Assembly (NCBI GenBank): GCA_002011425.1
Contig: MTNJ01000033.1
Coordinates: forward strand, 1 to 44,589
Direction: 5' to 3'
Source: Candidatus Acetothermia bacterium JdFR-48
GTDB lineage: Bacteria > Bipolaricaulota > Bipolaricaulia > Bipolaricaulales > Bipolaricaulaceae
DNA length: 44,589 nt
Part shown: positions 1 through 7,966 of the stretch, piece by piece
Layout of the letters: each line of letters begins with the position of its first letter
Numbering within the stretch: the first letter of the stretch is position 1
Made by a program: the position numbers and the translations under genes
The notes under the pieces: model-generated
What the model was told of the DNA's origin: nothing
Seen by the model: the letters and a program-made list of their open reading frames with translations, nothing else
Database searches by the model: none

Positions 1-195
1 ACCTTCGCCGTGGTGTTGGCGCTGGCGGGTGATATCATCCCCGTCCTTTCCGGGGAGGCGTACTTCTGGCATTTCCTTTATCGCAACAGCCACATCGCCT
101 CGGCTTATGCGGTCTTTCTCATGGCGATCTCCATCGGGATGACGTGGGGGTACCTCCGGTTCCTCAGGTCCCGAATGGAGGTGATCCGGGCATGA
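1..195 (+). CDS. Carbohydrate ABC transporter permease, MalF-like (3' end only)
   Basis: The reading frame is open from the first base of the window and ends at a TGA at 193-195, so only the C-terminal 64 residues are present. They hold one hydrophobic segment and a short basic tail (RFLRSRME), as expected at the cytoplasmic end of a sugar ABC permease of the MalF/UgpA type. The stop overlaps the ATG of the next permease by 4 bp (ATGA), which implies translational coupling and a MalFG-like pair. The substrate cannot be read from this fragment. The assignment rests mainly on position before a MalG-type permease and a MalK-type ATPase. Confidence 0.75.
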   Translation, partial: TFAVVLALAGDIIPVLSGEAYFWHFLYRNSHIASAYAVFLMAISIGMTWGYLRFLRSRMEVIRA

Positions 196-1013
196 GCTAC
201 CCGCGGATCCTCCGCCGCACGTTTTTGTACATGTCGGTACTTACATTCGCCCTTTGGGTACTCGTTCCGATCTTATTCATCGGAATCTCCTCTTTCACCC
301 CCAGAAATGAGATTTATAAATGGCCCAAGCCACTCCTCCCGAGCCACTTCTCCCTGGACACGATGCAGTTTTTCCTGAATTCTTACGGGGTCCTGAGCTC
401 GCTTTTGAACAGCGTTTGGGTAGCGCTCCTCACCTTAGCCTTCACCCTGGCGGTGGGTGCCCCCGCGGGATACGCAGTGGCGCGGTTCTATTTCCGGGGA
501 CGGGAAGGGTTCCGCCTGGGGATCCTGGTCACCAGGATGTTCCCCACGGCGCTCCTCGCAGTCCCATTGGCCGTCACCTTCATAAGATGGGGGCTCTACG
601 ATACCTTGATCGGGGTTGCCCTGATCCACACCGCCATGGCCCTCCCGTTTGCGGTGATCATCACCACTGGGATCTTCATGGGGGTTCCCAAGGACCTGGA
701 GGAGGCGGCGATGACCCTGGGGTGCAGCCGCTTCGGGGCCTTCGCCCGTGTTGCCCTCCCCCTCGCGCTGCCGGGCTTGGCTGCGGCGGCGATGTTCACC
801 TTCGTCATCTCCTGGAACGAGGTGTTCGCCGCTACCATCCTCACCGTCCACAACCGAACCCTGCCCGCTCATATCCTGACCACGATTCAAGCCTCGCCGC
901 TTTATTTCCGCTTCGCCGGTGGCTTTTTCATGATCCTTCCCGCTCTGTTCTTCATGTTCCTGATTCGTCGGTACCTCTTCCACATGTGGGGTGGCGCGAC
1001 AGCAGAGAGGTGA
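192..1013 (+). CDS. Carbohydrate ABC transporter permease, MalG-like
   Basis: A 273-residue inner-membrane permease with about six hydrophobic segments. The EAA loop that contacts the ATPase is visible near residues 180-200 (EEAAMTLGCSRFGAF followed by ALPLALPG). Length and layout match the MalG/UgpE family of sugar importers. I chose the ATG at 192, which overlaps the previous stop. A longer in-frame start at 144 would run through the upstream permease and adds a non-membrane, proline-rich stretch. The ATPase gene begins 3 bp after this stop. The exporter/importer direction is inferred from family; the sugar is unknown. The following mannosylglycerate synthase hints at a mannose- or glycoside-type solute. 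Confidence 0.9.
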   Translation: MSYPRILRRTFLYMSVLTFALWVLVPILFIGISSFTPRNEIYKWPKPLLPSHFSLDTMQFFLNSYGVLSSLLNSVWVALLTLAFTLAVGAPAGYAVARFYFRGREGFRLGILVTRMFPTALLAVPLAVTFIRWGLYDTLIGVALIHTAMALPFAVIITTGIFMGVPKDLEEAAMTLGCSRFGAFARVALPLALPGLAAAAMFTFVISWNEVFAATILTVHNRTLPAHILTTIQASPLYFRFAGGFFMILPALFFMFLIRRYLFHMWGGATAER

Positions 1014-1016
1014 ACC

Positions 1017-2114
1017 ATGGCAGCCGAAATCCGCTTAGAGAAAGTCAGAAAGGCCTTCGGGAAGGTGGTGGCGGTAAAGGACATGGATCTCGTGGTGGAG
1101 CCGAAGGAGTTCTTGGTCCTTTTGGGACCCTCCGGATGCGGCAAAACCACCACCCTCCGCTGCATTGCCGGCCTGGAGCGGGTGGACCAGGGGAAGGTCT
1201 ACATCGGAGGCCGGGACGTCACCGTCCTCCCTCCTTCAAGACGGGGGATCGCCATGGTGTTCCAATCCTACGCCGTCTTCCCCCACATGACCGTGGCCCA
1301 AAACATCGCCTTTGGCCTGCGCATGCGCCATACCCCCAAAGAGGAGATAAAGAAGGCGGTAAAGGAAGTGGCGGAACTCCTGCAGATAGACGAGCTCCTC
1401 AAACGGTATCCCTCACAGCTTTCCGGGGGGCAAAGGCAGCGAGTGGCGGTGGCCAGGGCCCTCGTCATGCGCCCGGAAGTGCTCCTCATGGACGAACCCC
1501 TCTCCAACCTGGACGCCCTGTTGCGCCTACAGATGCGGGCCGAGCTCAAGAAGCTCCACCGGGAGGTGGGAACCACCACCGTCTACGTAACCCACGATCA
1601 GATCGAGGCCCTCTCCCTGGGAGACCGGATTGCGGTGATGCGGGAGGGCGAGATCGTGCAGCTTGATACTCCCAACGAGGTCTACGACAGGCCCGCCACC
1701 GTCTTCGTGGCCGGGTTCATCGGCACTCCTCCAATGAACTTTCTCCGAGCCGAAGTGAAAGGGTCTAACGGGGATGTGTATCTTGCGGTAGGCGATTTCG
1801 CGGTGGAGGTGCACGAAGAGTGGCGTGAGCAGCTAAAGGAGATGGTGGGAGAGACCCTGATCCTCGGGATACGGGCCGAGAACATCGAGGTAAAATCTAC
1901 ACCTGAGGAAGGTGCCCTGCCGGCCCAGGTGGTGGTGTCGGAGCCCTTGGGTTCACAACAGCTTCTCACGGTTCAAGTAGGAAACGACGTCCTCAAAGTG
2001 GCCACGAGCCCCGACCTCTCCGTCGTCCCGGGGCAGATCATCGGCCTTGTTCTCACCAAAAAGAAAATCCGCCTATTCGACGTGGCCTCAGGTAAAGCCC
2101 TTAAGTTTGAATAA
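1017..2114 (+). CDS. Sugar ABC transporter ATPase, MalK/UgpC/MsmK-type
   Basis: The 365-residue cytoplasmic ATPase of the importer. Walker A GPSGCGKT is at residues 37-44, the Q-loop (VFQSYAVFPH) at about 80, the ABC signature [10 protein letters not shown] at about 135, Walker B VLLMDEP near 156 and the switch His in VTHDQ near 190. The roughly 130 residues after the ATPase core form the TOBE/MOP-type regulatory domain typical of MalK and UgpC, absent from peptide or metal importers. It follows the MalG-like permease after 3 bp and precedes mannosylglycerate synthase by 15 bp, so all four genes look like one transcript. In this family a single ATPase often serves several sugar importers. Confidence 0.93.
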   Translation: MAAEIRLEKVRKAFGKVVAVKDMDLVVEPKEFLVLLGPSGCGKTTTLRCIAGLERVDQGKVYIGGRDVTVLPPSRRGIAMVFQSYAVFPHMTVAQNIAFGLRMRHTPKEEIKKAVKEVAELLQIDELLKRYPSQLSGGQRQRVAVARALVMRPEVLLMDEPLSNLDALLRLQMRAELKKLHREVGTTTVYVTHDQIEALSLGDRIAVMREGEIVQLDTPNEVYDRPATVFVAGFIGTPPMNFLRAEVKGSNGDVYLAVGDFAVEVHEEWREQLKEMVGETLILGIRAENIEVKSTPEEGALPAQVVVSEPLGSQQLLTVQVGNDVLKVATSPDLSVVPGQIIGLVLTKKKIRLFDVASGKALKFE

Positions 2115-2129
2115 AGCCGGGAGGTAGCC

Positions 2130-3287
2130 ATGGCCTTAGTAATATTTCCCTTCAAGGAAGAGGAACCGGAAGTGCTTTTGCGAAACGTCGAGGTAGCCCT
2201 CGATCATCCCCGGGTATCCGAGGTGCTCTGCGTGGGGGCCAGCGAGGACCGTTGCTTCGACGCCACGTCTGCCGAAGCCCCGAAGCTCACCAAAAGTTAC
2301 GGGAAGCCGGTGAAGGTGATGGTCCAGGAGCGGATCGGGGGGCTCCGTCCTGGGAAGGGCGACGGCATGAACACGGCCCTCAAGTACCTTCTTGAGGAGA
2401 CCGATCACGAACGCATCCACTTCTACGACGCGGACATCGTTTCCTTCTCCGAGGAGTGGATCACCAAGGCCGAGGAGGCCGCCGACGAGGGATATCAGGT
2501 GGTGCGGCACTATTTTCCCCGGTCCTCGACTGACGCCATGATCACGTGGATGATCACCCGGACGGGGTTCGCGCTTCTATGGCCTCGTTCGGTCCTCCCC
2601 TGGATCGAGCAGCCGCTGGGAGGGGAGCTGTTGCTCACCCGAGGGGCCGCCGAAGAACTCTTCTCCGACCCCCGAGTTCGCCGCCAGAGCGATTGGGGGA
2701 TTGACACTCTGTACACTTTTTCCATGGTGGCCCACGGCCTCTCCATCTCCGAGATCTACATCGATGTGGGCAAGCTCCACAAGCTGTACGGGGCCCTTAC
2801 CGATCTGAAAGCGATGCTTATCGAGTGTTTCTCCGCCCTCCAGTCCCTCAAGGACGAGCCCGTTCCCGAAGGGACGAAGCACTGCATCGAGTACCCAGGC
2901 CCCGTGCGCCAGGAGATGAAGGAGAAGGTCGGCTACGACCTCGAACGTTCCCTCCAGCTCCTGCGGACAGGGTGGAGTGACCGCCAAGCGGAGCTCCTCG
3001 AGCTCTTCCCCCGGCCCGTCCGGGAAGGGATGCTCGCCTGCCGGGAGTACCCGCGCTTCTCCTTCATGGACGAGGACACCTGGGCCGAGGTTTATTCAGT
3101 GCTCCTTGACCATTTCGATCCAGGTGATGACGATTGGCGTGAGCTCCTTTTCAAGCTGTGGTTGACGCGGGTCCTGCAGTACACCACCACGGTGGCCTTA
3201 CGCGGTTACGACTACGCCATGCACTACTTACATCGGATGGTGGCCCGGTACGTGCACCGTTCGCTCACGGGGAGCTCAGCCGCGTAG
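2130..3287 (+). CDS. mgs: Mannosylglycerate synthase (GT78 type)
   Basis: This 385-residue protein strongly resembles, from memory, the single-step mannosylglycerate synthase of Rhodothermus marinus, which transfers mannose from GDP-mannose to D-glycerate (or lactate) to make a compatible solute used against heat and salt stress. Visible landmarks are the GT-A nucleotide-binding start (VIFPFKEEEPEVLLRNV), the RPGKGDGMNTAL loop at 73-84, the metal-binding DAD at 100-102 and His217 in KLHKLYG. As I recall the R. marinus enzyme, the metal ligands are at the same positions. Also shared are AMITWMITRTGFALLWP and QPLGGELL. A ribosome site (GGGAGGT) precedes the ATG, 15 bp after the sugar-importer ATPase. 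The gene ends by overlapping the convergent regulator by 12 bp. This is the one-enzyme route; no mpgS/mpgP pair is seen. Confidence 0.9.
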   Translation: MALVIFPFKEEEPEVLLRNVEVALDHPRVSEVLCVGASEDRCFDATSAEAPKLTKSYGKPVKVMVQERIGGLRPGKGDGMNTALKYLLEETDHERIHFYDADIVSFSEEWITKAEEAADEGYQVVRHYFPRSSTDAMITWMITRTGFALLWPRSVLPWIEQPLGGELLLTRGAAEELFSDPRVRRQSDWGIDTLYTFSMVAHGLSISEIYIDVGKLHKLYGALTDLKAMLIECFSALQSLKDEPVPEGTKHCIEYPGPVRQEMKEKVGYDLERSLQLLRTGWSDRQAELLELFPRPVREGMLACREYPRFSFMDEDTWAEVYSVLLDHFDPGDDDWRELLFKLWLTRVLQYTTTVALRGYDYAMHYLHRMVARYVHRSLTGSSAA

Positions 3288-4715
3288 GATGGCCTCGATC
3301 CCGGCACGGGCTTGAGCGATGGCCTTTTTTGGGGAGGCCCGTCCGGCCAGCACGTCCTCCACCATCTTGCGAAACAGGTAAGAAATCTTCGCGTAGTGGG
3401 GGTTTGTGGGACGGGGTCTGGCATAGGGGAGGATGGAACTTTCCTCGCGTTGGTACCAACTTCTCTCCTCAAGCACGGCCGCCACGGAGCGGCGACTCGG
3501 AAGCCTTCCAGTACGGACGCAGAAAGCCTCCATGAGGTCTGGGGCAGCAAGTTCCTTAAGAATCCCTAAGGAGGCGTCCCGGTCCCGTGTTTGGCGGGTC
3601 ACAGCGAAGACCATGCCCCCCGTGGCCGCGGCTGGAGATCCGCCAAGAGGGGTAGGGACAGGAACTATGCCGAATCTCTCGCGGAACTCACGTTCCCCTA
3701 ATCTAGCGGTAGCCTGTATCGCCCGCTTCTCGTAAGTGCCCCCGAAAGCGAATGCCGCCTCCCCACGGGCGAGAAGCTTCCGCGGCCCGTCCCACGGGAG
3801 GGAGATTACCTCCGGCGGAGTCAAGCGATGTTCGTGCACAAGCCCACGAAGGAACTCAAGCGGCCGCGCCGCCTTTTTCCCTGTGAGCCCCGGGGCCCTT
3901 GTCCTGACGAGATCCACCCCCGCGCTCCAGAAGAGGGGGAGGAGTTGGTAAGTGGTGGTCTCACCCCCGCGCACCCCGCCACAAAAGGCAATTTGGAATT
4001 TCGCCGATTGTCGTTTTCTGTGGAGGACTTCGGCGCCCTCCACAAGCTCGTCCCAGGTGCGCGGTGGATCCAACCCCGCTGCCTCCAGGAGATCCTTGCG
4101 GTACCAGAGTACCGTGACGCTCAGGTCCGCCTGCACACCGTAGATGTGGCCGTCCACAAGAAGTCCGCCCTTCACTCCAGGGAGGAGGTCGTCGACGTAT
4201 GAGACGGTCCAGGTGGGGTCAAGCTCGTCCAGGGGAAGGAAAAACTGCAACGCGGCAAGTTCAGCCATCCACACGAGGTCGATGAGGACGATGTCGGGGG
4301 CCTCACCGGCGGCAACAGTGCCGATGATCCTGTCCCTCAGACGGGGACGTCCCACAACCTCTATCTCAAGGCGGACTGGGCGACGTTCGTTCCGCTCGTT
4401 GTAACGGCTTTCGGCCTGCAGGAGGTAACGAATCCATTCACGTTCCGGCACCAGGGCGTGGAGCGTCAGCGCCTCAGCCTCCGCGACGTAGGTTCCACTC
4501 CCTTGGACGCGGTAGAGAATCCCTTCCTCCACCAGTTCAGCCACGGCCTGACGCACGGTGAGGCGGCTAACCCCGAGGAGTTGACATAATTCTCGCTCGG
4601 TGGGAATCTTATCACCGGGCTGCAAACGGTTGCTCTCGATCCAAGTGCGGATGTACTCCTTGAGTTGTTTGTAAAGTGGCTTCTCCGGCTGACGCTTGAA
4701 TTCCCACGCGTCCAT
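3276..4715 (-). CDS. GntR-family regulator fused to an ABC-type solute-binding domain
   Basis: A 479-residue two-domain protein. Residues 13-80 form a GntR winged helix (PLYKQLKEYIRTWI, LQPGDKIPTERELC, then VSRLTVRQAVAELVEEGIL and GSGTYV). From about residue 90 to the end, instead of the usual UTRA or FadR effector domain, there is a full-length bacterial extracellular solute-binding fold (SBP_bac_1 type). Diagnostic stretches are GEAPDIVLIDLVWMAELA, LWYRKDLLEAAGLDPPRTWDEL near the middle, FAFGGTYEKRA, and a C-terminal TGGMVFAVTRQTRD. There is no signal peptide or lipobox and a DNA-binding head precedes the fold, so it should be cytoplasmic. It probably senses a sugar-like ligand and regulates the convergent importer/mgs operon or itself. 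The ATG at 4713-4715 gives the normal GntR N-terminus. Confidence 0.85.
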   Translation of the reverse strand: MDAWEFKRQPEKPLYKQLKEYIRTWIESNRLQPGDKIPTERELCQLLGVSRLTVRQAVAELVEEGILYRVQGSGTYVAEAEALTLHALVPEREWIRYLLQAESRYNERNERRPVRLEIEVVGRPRLRDRIIGTVAAGEAPDIVLIDLVWMAELAALQFFLPLDELDPTWTVSYVDDLLPGVKGGLLVDGHIYGVQADLSVTVLWYRKDLLEAAGLDPPRTWDELVEGAEVLHRKRQSAKFQIAFCGGVRGGETTTYQLLPLFWSAGVDLVRTRAPGLTGKKAARPLEFLRGLVHEHRLTPPEVISLPWDGPRKLLARGEAAFAFGGTYEKRAIQATARLGEREFRERFGIVPVPTPLGGSPAAATGGMVFAVTRQTRDRDASLGILKELAAPDLMEAFCVRTGRLPSRRSVAAVLEERSWYQREESSILPYARPRPTNPHYAKISYLFRKMVEDVLAGRASPKKAIAQARAGIEAILRG

Positions 4716-4729
4716 CTTTGCCCAAAATC

Positions 4730-4735
4730 AATATA
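4730..4735 (-). promoter_or_regulatory. Candidate -10 element for the GntR fusion gene
   Basis: On the minus strand TATATT lies 14 nt before the ATG, which would give a leader of about 7 nt. No good -35 is present at 16-18 bp. An alternative promoter farther up, TTGGAT then 17 bp then AATTAT, is also possible. The 129 bp between this gene and rubredoxin is AT-richer than the genes. I see no convincing GntR-type palindrome in it. Confidence 0.35.
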
Positions 4736-4785
4736 CTACTGTGAACGGGATAATTCCAGTCGTAAGAAGCGTATCCAATAATGAT

Positions 4786-4813
4786 TTGGTGGGAGTTCGC
4801 CAAAGGCTAAAAT
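4786..4813 (+). promoter_or_regulatory. Promoter for the rubredoxin operon
   Basis: TTGGTG (4786-4791), 16 bp, TAAAAT (4808-4813). The -10 matches the consensus at five of six bases. Transcription would start near 4820, giving a leader of about 25 nt that contains the AGGAGG ribosome site. Confidence 0.55.
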
Positions 4814-4844
4814 AGGGACACCTTTCATGTCGAGGAGGAGCAAA

Positions 4845-5006
4845 ATGGAGAAGTGGGAGTGCACCGTGTGCGGCTGGATCTACGACCCCGAGAAGGGTGA
4901 CCCCTCACAAGGGGTGGAGCCCGGCACGTCTTTCGAAGACCTCCCGGAGTCCTGGGTCTGCCCCGAGTGCGGCGCCCCGAAGACTCTGTTCGAGAAAGTC
5001 GGATGA
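4845..5006 (+). CDS. Rubredoxin
   Basis: A 53-residue small iron electron carrier. The two CxxCG knuckles that bind a single iron are at Cys6/Cys9 (ECTVCGW) and Cys39/Cys42 (VCPECGA), with the family's IYDPEKGDP and [11 protein letters not shown] segments. The start at 4845 is preferred because AGGAGG sits about 7 nt upstream. An in-frame ATG at 4827 would add six basic residues and would place the ribosome site inside the gene. The stop overlaps the reductase start by 4 bp, so electrons most likely come from that flavoprotein. In anaerobes such a pair commonly feeds rubrerythrin, superoxide reductase or an oxygen-reducing flavodiiron protein. None of these is in this window, but a peroxiredoxin is nearby. 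Confidence 0.96.
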   Translation: MEKWECTVCGWIYDPEKGDPSQGVEPGTSFEDLPESWVCPECGAPKTLFEKVG

Positions 5007-6202
5007 AGTACCTCGTCGTCGGCGGGGGGATCGCCGGACTCACCGTCGCGCGTAGACTGCGGGCCCTAGATCCCTCCGCCGAGATCACGGTCCTCCAGGA
5101 AGAGCCCCTCCTCTATTACCTTCGGCCGGCCCTCATCTCCGTCCTCGCGGGGGAGAGGGAACTTCCCCAGATCGTCGTCTTCTCCGAAGATTGGTACGAC
5201 AAGCAGGGGATTTCCTATCGGAGGGGCACGAGGGTATTGCGGATCCAACCGGCACGGGGAAAGGTGGAGCTCGAGGGCGGCGAGCGCCTTCTCTACGACA
5301 AGTTGCTCCTCGCCCCCGGTGCCGAACCGTTCATCCCCCCGATCGCCGGCATCGTGGGGAAAGCGGGGGTCTTCGCCCTGCGGCGCGCAGCCGATGTGGA
5401 GAGGATCGTTGCCTACCTGGGACGGGCGAGGCGGGCGGTGGTGGTGGGCGGGGGCCTCCTGGGCCTCGAGGCGGCCCGAGCCCTGGTCGCGCGCGGATTG
5501 GCGGTCACGGTGCTCGAGGCCCACTCCTGGCTCCTACCCCGGCAACTCGACCGGCAGGGCTCCGAGGTCCTCGCGCGGATCCTCCGGGAGATGGGAATCG
5601 AAGTCAGGGCCGGGGTTAAGTGTCAGGAGATTCTGGGGGAGGAAGAGGTGGCGGGCGTGGGGCTCGAGGGCGGCGAAGTGATTCCGGGGGAGATGGTGCT
5701 CATCTCGGCCGGGATCCGGCCCCGGGTCGAGCTCGCCGTCGACGCGGAGCTCCTCGTCTCCCGGGGGATCGTGGTGGACGATTACATGAGAACCGGGACT
5801 CCGGGGGTCTTCGCCTGCGGCGACGCAGCGGAGTGGCGGGGCCGGATTTACGGGGTAGTTCCTGCGGCCCGGGAGCAGGCCGAGGTGGCCGCCGTAAACA
5901 TGTACGAGGAGGGGAGTGCCCGATACGGGGGCACCGTCCCAGCCGTCCGCCTGAAGGTGGCCGGGGTGGAGCTCCTCTGTGTGGGGGACACCCAGCCCCA
6001 GGGCGGCCCCCACTCCGAGGCCCGCCATGCCGACCCCGAGCGCGGCCTCTACCGCAAATTCGTCTGGGATAAGAGGGGGAAGCTCGTGGGGGCGGTCGTC
6101 CTAGGCGAGAGGGCGCCTCCCATGGAAGCCTTGGTCAAGGAGCGAGCCGCTGCCCCGCCACTGCTCGAGGACCTCCTCGCGGGCTCTTATCCCACGCCCT
6201 AG
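5003..6202 (+). CDS. NAD(P)H:rubredoxin oxidoreductase-like FAD protein
   Basis: A 399-residue two-dinucleotide-domain flavoprotein. The FAD site GGGIAGL is at residues 7-13. The NAD(P)H site [16 protein letters not shown] is at about 142-157, ending in VTVLEA. The second FAD motif [11 protein letters not shown] is near 268. It lacks the redox CxxC of glutathione or thioredoxin reductases and the longer C-terminus of CoA-disulfide reductases. The start at 5003 overlaps the rubredoxin stop (ATGA). The longer reading frame from 4967 would sit inside rubredoxin. Direct coupling to rubredoxin makes electron transfer from NAD(P)H to rubredoxin the best-supported role. A nitrite-reductase-like or NADH-oxidase role is less likely. 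Confidence 0.88.
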   Translation: MKYLVVGGGIAGLTVARRLRALDPSAEITVLQEEPLLYYLRPALISVLAGERELPQIVVFSEDWYDKQGISYRRGTRVLRIQPARGKVELEGGERLLYDKLLLAPGAEPFIPPIAGIVGKAGVFALRRAADVERIVAYLGRARRAVVVGGGLLGLEAARALVARGLAVTVLEAHSWLLPRQLDRQGSEVLARILREMGIEVRAGVKCQEILGEEEVAGVGLEGGEVIPGEMVLISAGIRPRVELAVDAELLVSRGIVVDDYMRTGTPGVFACGDAAEWRGRIYGVVPAAREQAEVAAVNMYEEGSARYGGTVPAVRLKVAGVELLCVGDTQPQGGPHSEARHADPERGLYRKFVWDKRGKLVGAVVLGERAPPMEALVKERAAAPPLLEDLLAGSYPTP

Positions 6203-6236
6203 TGCCGACATCCGCCGTCGGTTAAGCTCCACGGCA

Positions 6237-7034
6237 ATGGCGGAGAAGAAGGAAGTTCCCATGCGCACAGAGCGGAAGAAATATGCCTCCCGGACATTGA
6301 TGGTCCTCTCGGGGAAGGGGGGTGTGGGGAAAAGCACGGTGGCGGTGAACCTGGCGGTGGCGCTGGCGGAGACGCTGGCGGTAGGACTCCTCGACGCCGA
6401 TCTCCACGGCCCCGACGTTCCCAAACTTCTCGGGGTGGAACACGTGCGGCCGGAGGTCCGTGAGGGGAAGCTCCGGCCGGTGGAGACGCCGTACAAGGTG
6501 CGAGTGGTGTCCATGGGGTTCCTCCTCCCCCGGCGCGATTCCCCGGTCATCTGGCGCGGCCCCCTCAAGATGAAGGCCCTCCGGCAGCTCTTCGACCAGG
6601 TGGAGTGGGGGAAGCTGGACCTCCTGGTGGTAGACTTGCCCCCGGGCACCGGGGACGAGCCTCTCTCGGTGGCTCAGATCCTGGGCGGGGCCGACGGGGC
6701 GGTGATCGTCACCACCCCCCAGGAGCTCGCACGCCTGGACGCCGCGAAGGCCATTTCCTTCGCCCGGAAGGTAGGGGTCAAGCGGATAGGGGTAGTGGAG
6801 AACATGTCGTGCTTCGTCTGTCCCCACTGCGGTGAGGGGATAGATCTCTTTGGAGAGGGTGGTGGGGAGGCTCTGGCCCGGGAGGCGGCGGTCGATTTCC
6901 TCGGTCGCCTCCCGCTCTTTCCTGCGGTGATCGGTGCTGGGGACAGGGGCGTCCCCGGCGCGACCCTCCCTGACGTCAGGAACGCGTTCGTGGAGCTCGC
7001 CCTATCGGTGTGGGAATGGTTGAACAAAAGATGA
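6237..7034 (+). CDS. Mrp/NBP35-type Fe-S cluster carrier ATPase
   Basis: A 265-residue P-loop ATPase of the Mrp (ApbC/NBP35) family, which binds and delivers Fe-S clusters. The deviant Walker A GKGGVGKST is at 26-34, the VDLPPGTGDEPLS switch motif near 130, and the cluster-binding cysteines are at 192, 195 and 198 (SCFVCPHCGEG). The N-terminal MIP18-like domain found in many bacterial Mrp proteins is absent, giving the short archaeal/clostridial form. The ATG at 6237 has no clear ribosome site. The in-frame ATG at 6261 (GGAAG upstream) would give a 257-residue protein that keeps every motif. The stop overlaps the DUF89 start (ATGA). The rubredoxin genes are just upstream, 34 bp away. Confidence 0.9.
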   Translation: MAEKKEVPMRTERKKYASRTLMVLSGKGGVGKSTVAVNLAVALAETLAVGLLDADLHGPDVPKLLGVEHVRPEVREGKLRPVETPYKVRVVSMGFLLPRRDSPVIWRGPLKMKALRQLFDQVEWGKLDLLVVDLPPGTGDEPLSVAQILGGADGAVIVTTPQELARLDAAKAISFARKVGVKRIGVVENMSCFVCPHCGEGIDLFGEGGGEALAREAAVDFLGRLPLFPAVIGAGDRGVPGATLPDVRNAFVELALSVWEWLNKR

Positions 7035-7897
7035 TGCGCCTACACCCCGAGTGCATTCCTTGCTTCCTCTCCGCGTCGCTTCGCGCGGCACGGATCCTGG
7101 GCCTCCCCGACGGGAGGCGTTGGGAGATCGTGGAACGGGTCGCCCCCCTGACGCTGGAGCTCCCGCGGGGATGGCCCCCGTTGCTCGTGGGGGGCCGGGT
7201 GCAGCAGGTGGTGGAGGAGGTCACGGGGAGCACGGATCCCTTCGCCGTGGTCAAACGTCTAGCGAACGAGCAGGCCCTGGCCCGACTGGACGAGCTCCGC
7301 GCCCGGGTACGAGCAGCACGGAATCCCTTGGAGGAGGCCCTGCGGGTGGCGGTGGCCGGGAACCTGATTGATTTCGGCGTGAGCGATTCTTTCGACCTCG
7401 AAGACGTGTTGCAGCGGGCGGAGGAGGCCGCGGATTATTTCTATTATGACGAGTTCGCGCACGCCCTATCCGACGATCGAAAAATCCTCTACGTTGGGGA
7501 CAACGCCGGGGAGATTGCGTGGGACCGGCTCGTTGTGGAGGAACTCCAGCGGATGGGGGTGGAGGTCGTCTTCGCGGTGCGGTCTGGCCCGGCCCTCAAT
7601 GACGCTACCCTCGAGGACGCCCGCTACGTGGGCCTCGACCGGATCTGCCGGGTCATCGGGACCGGGGCGGCCCTCCCCGGGATCACCCTCGGCGAAGCCT
7701 CGGACGGGTTCCGTCGGGAGTTCAAAAGGGCAGACCTCGTCCTCGCAAAGGGGATGGGGAACTTCGAGGGGTTGGCCGGTGAGTCGGAGAAGGTCTTCTT
7801 CCTTTTGGTCGCGAAGTGCCTCCCCGTGGCCCGGGAGCTCGAGGTGCCGGTGGGCTCCATTGTCCTGCGGGGAAGCGAACAGGTGCTCGCCGCGTGA
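7031..7897 (+). CDS. DUF89 / ARMT1-like metal-dependent phosphatase family protein
   Basis: A 288-residue cytosolic protein of the DUF89 family, whose eukaryotic relatives are metal-dependent damage-control phosphatases acting on sugar phosphates or phosphopantetheine. Seen here are the N-terminal ECIPCFL (Cys8, Cys11) typical of the prokaryotic branch, the metal/phosphate site GDNAGEIAWDRLVVEEL in the middle, RSGPALNDATLEDA, and KGMGNFEGL near the end. The chosen ATG overlaps the mrp stop. Longer in-frame starts at 7010 and 7016 would lie inside mrp. The N-terminal CxxC beside a gene for a Fe-S carrier may be more than coincidence, but no cluster has been shown here. The substrate is unknown. 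Confidence 0.85.
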   Translation: MMRLHPECIPCFLSASLRAARILGLPDGRRWEIVERVAPLTLELPRGWPPLLVGGRVQQVVEEVTGSTDPFAVVKRLANEQALARLDELRARVRAARNPLEEALRVAVAGNLIDFGVSDSFDLEDVLQRAEEAADYFYYDEFAHALSDDRKILYVGDNAGEIAWDRLVVEELQRMGVEVVFAVRSGPALNDATLEDARYVGLDRICRVIGTGAALPGITLGEASDGFRREFKRADLVLAKGMGNFEGLAGESEKVFFLLVAKCLPVARELEVPVGSIVLRGSEQVLAA

Positions 7898-7907
7898 CCT
7901 CCAACGG

Positions 7908-7937
7908 AAAACCGAGGCCGGCACGCGGGGACCTCGG
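7908..7937 (-). terminator. Rho-independent terminator of the peroxiredoxin gene
   Basis: On the minus strand the hairpin CCGAGG/CCTCGG (7912-7937), with an inner CCG/CGG stem, is followed at once by TTTT (7908-7911). It lies about 30 nt after the peroxiredoxin stop, in the gap between convergent genes. The U-run is short, so efficiency is uncertain. Confidence 0.55.
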
Positions 7938-7966
7938 CCATAGTCGTGTGGACGAAAGGGACTTCC

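Noticed and set aside
320..1666. A long (448-residue) open frame across the MalG-like permease and ATPase
   Set aside because: Its composition is Pro/Gly/Arg/His-rich with no motifs; it is an out-of-frame shadow in GC-rich DNA.
4716..4800. A GntR operator palindrome between the fusion regulator and rubredoxin
   Set aside because: ACTG/CAGT arms at 4738-4760 are too short and their interior is not symmetric; no other convincing inverted repeat was found by eye.
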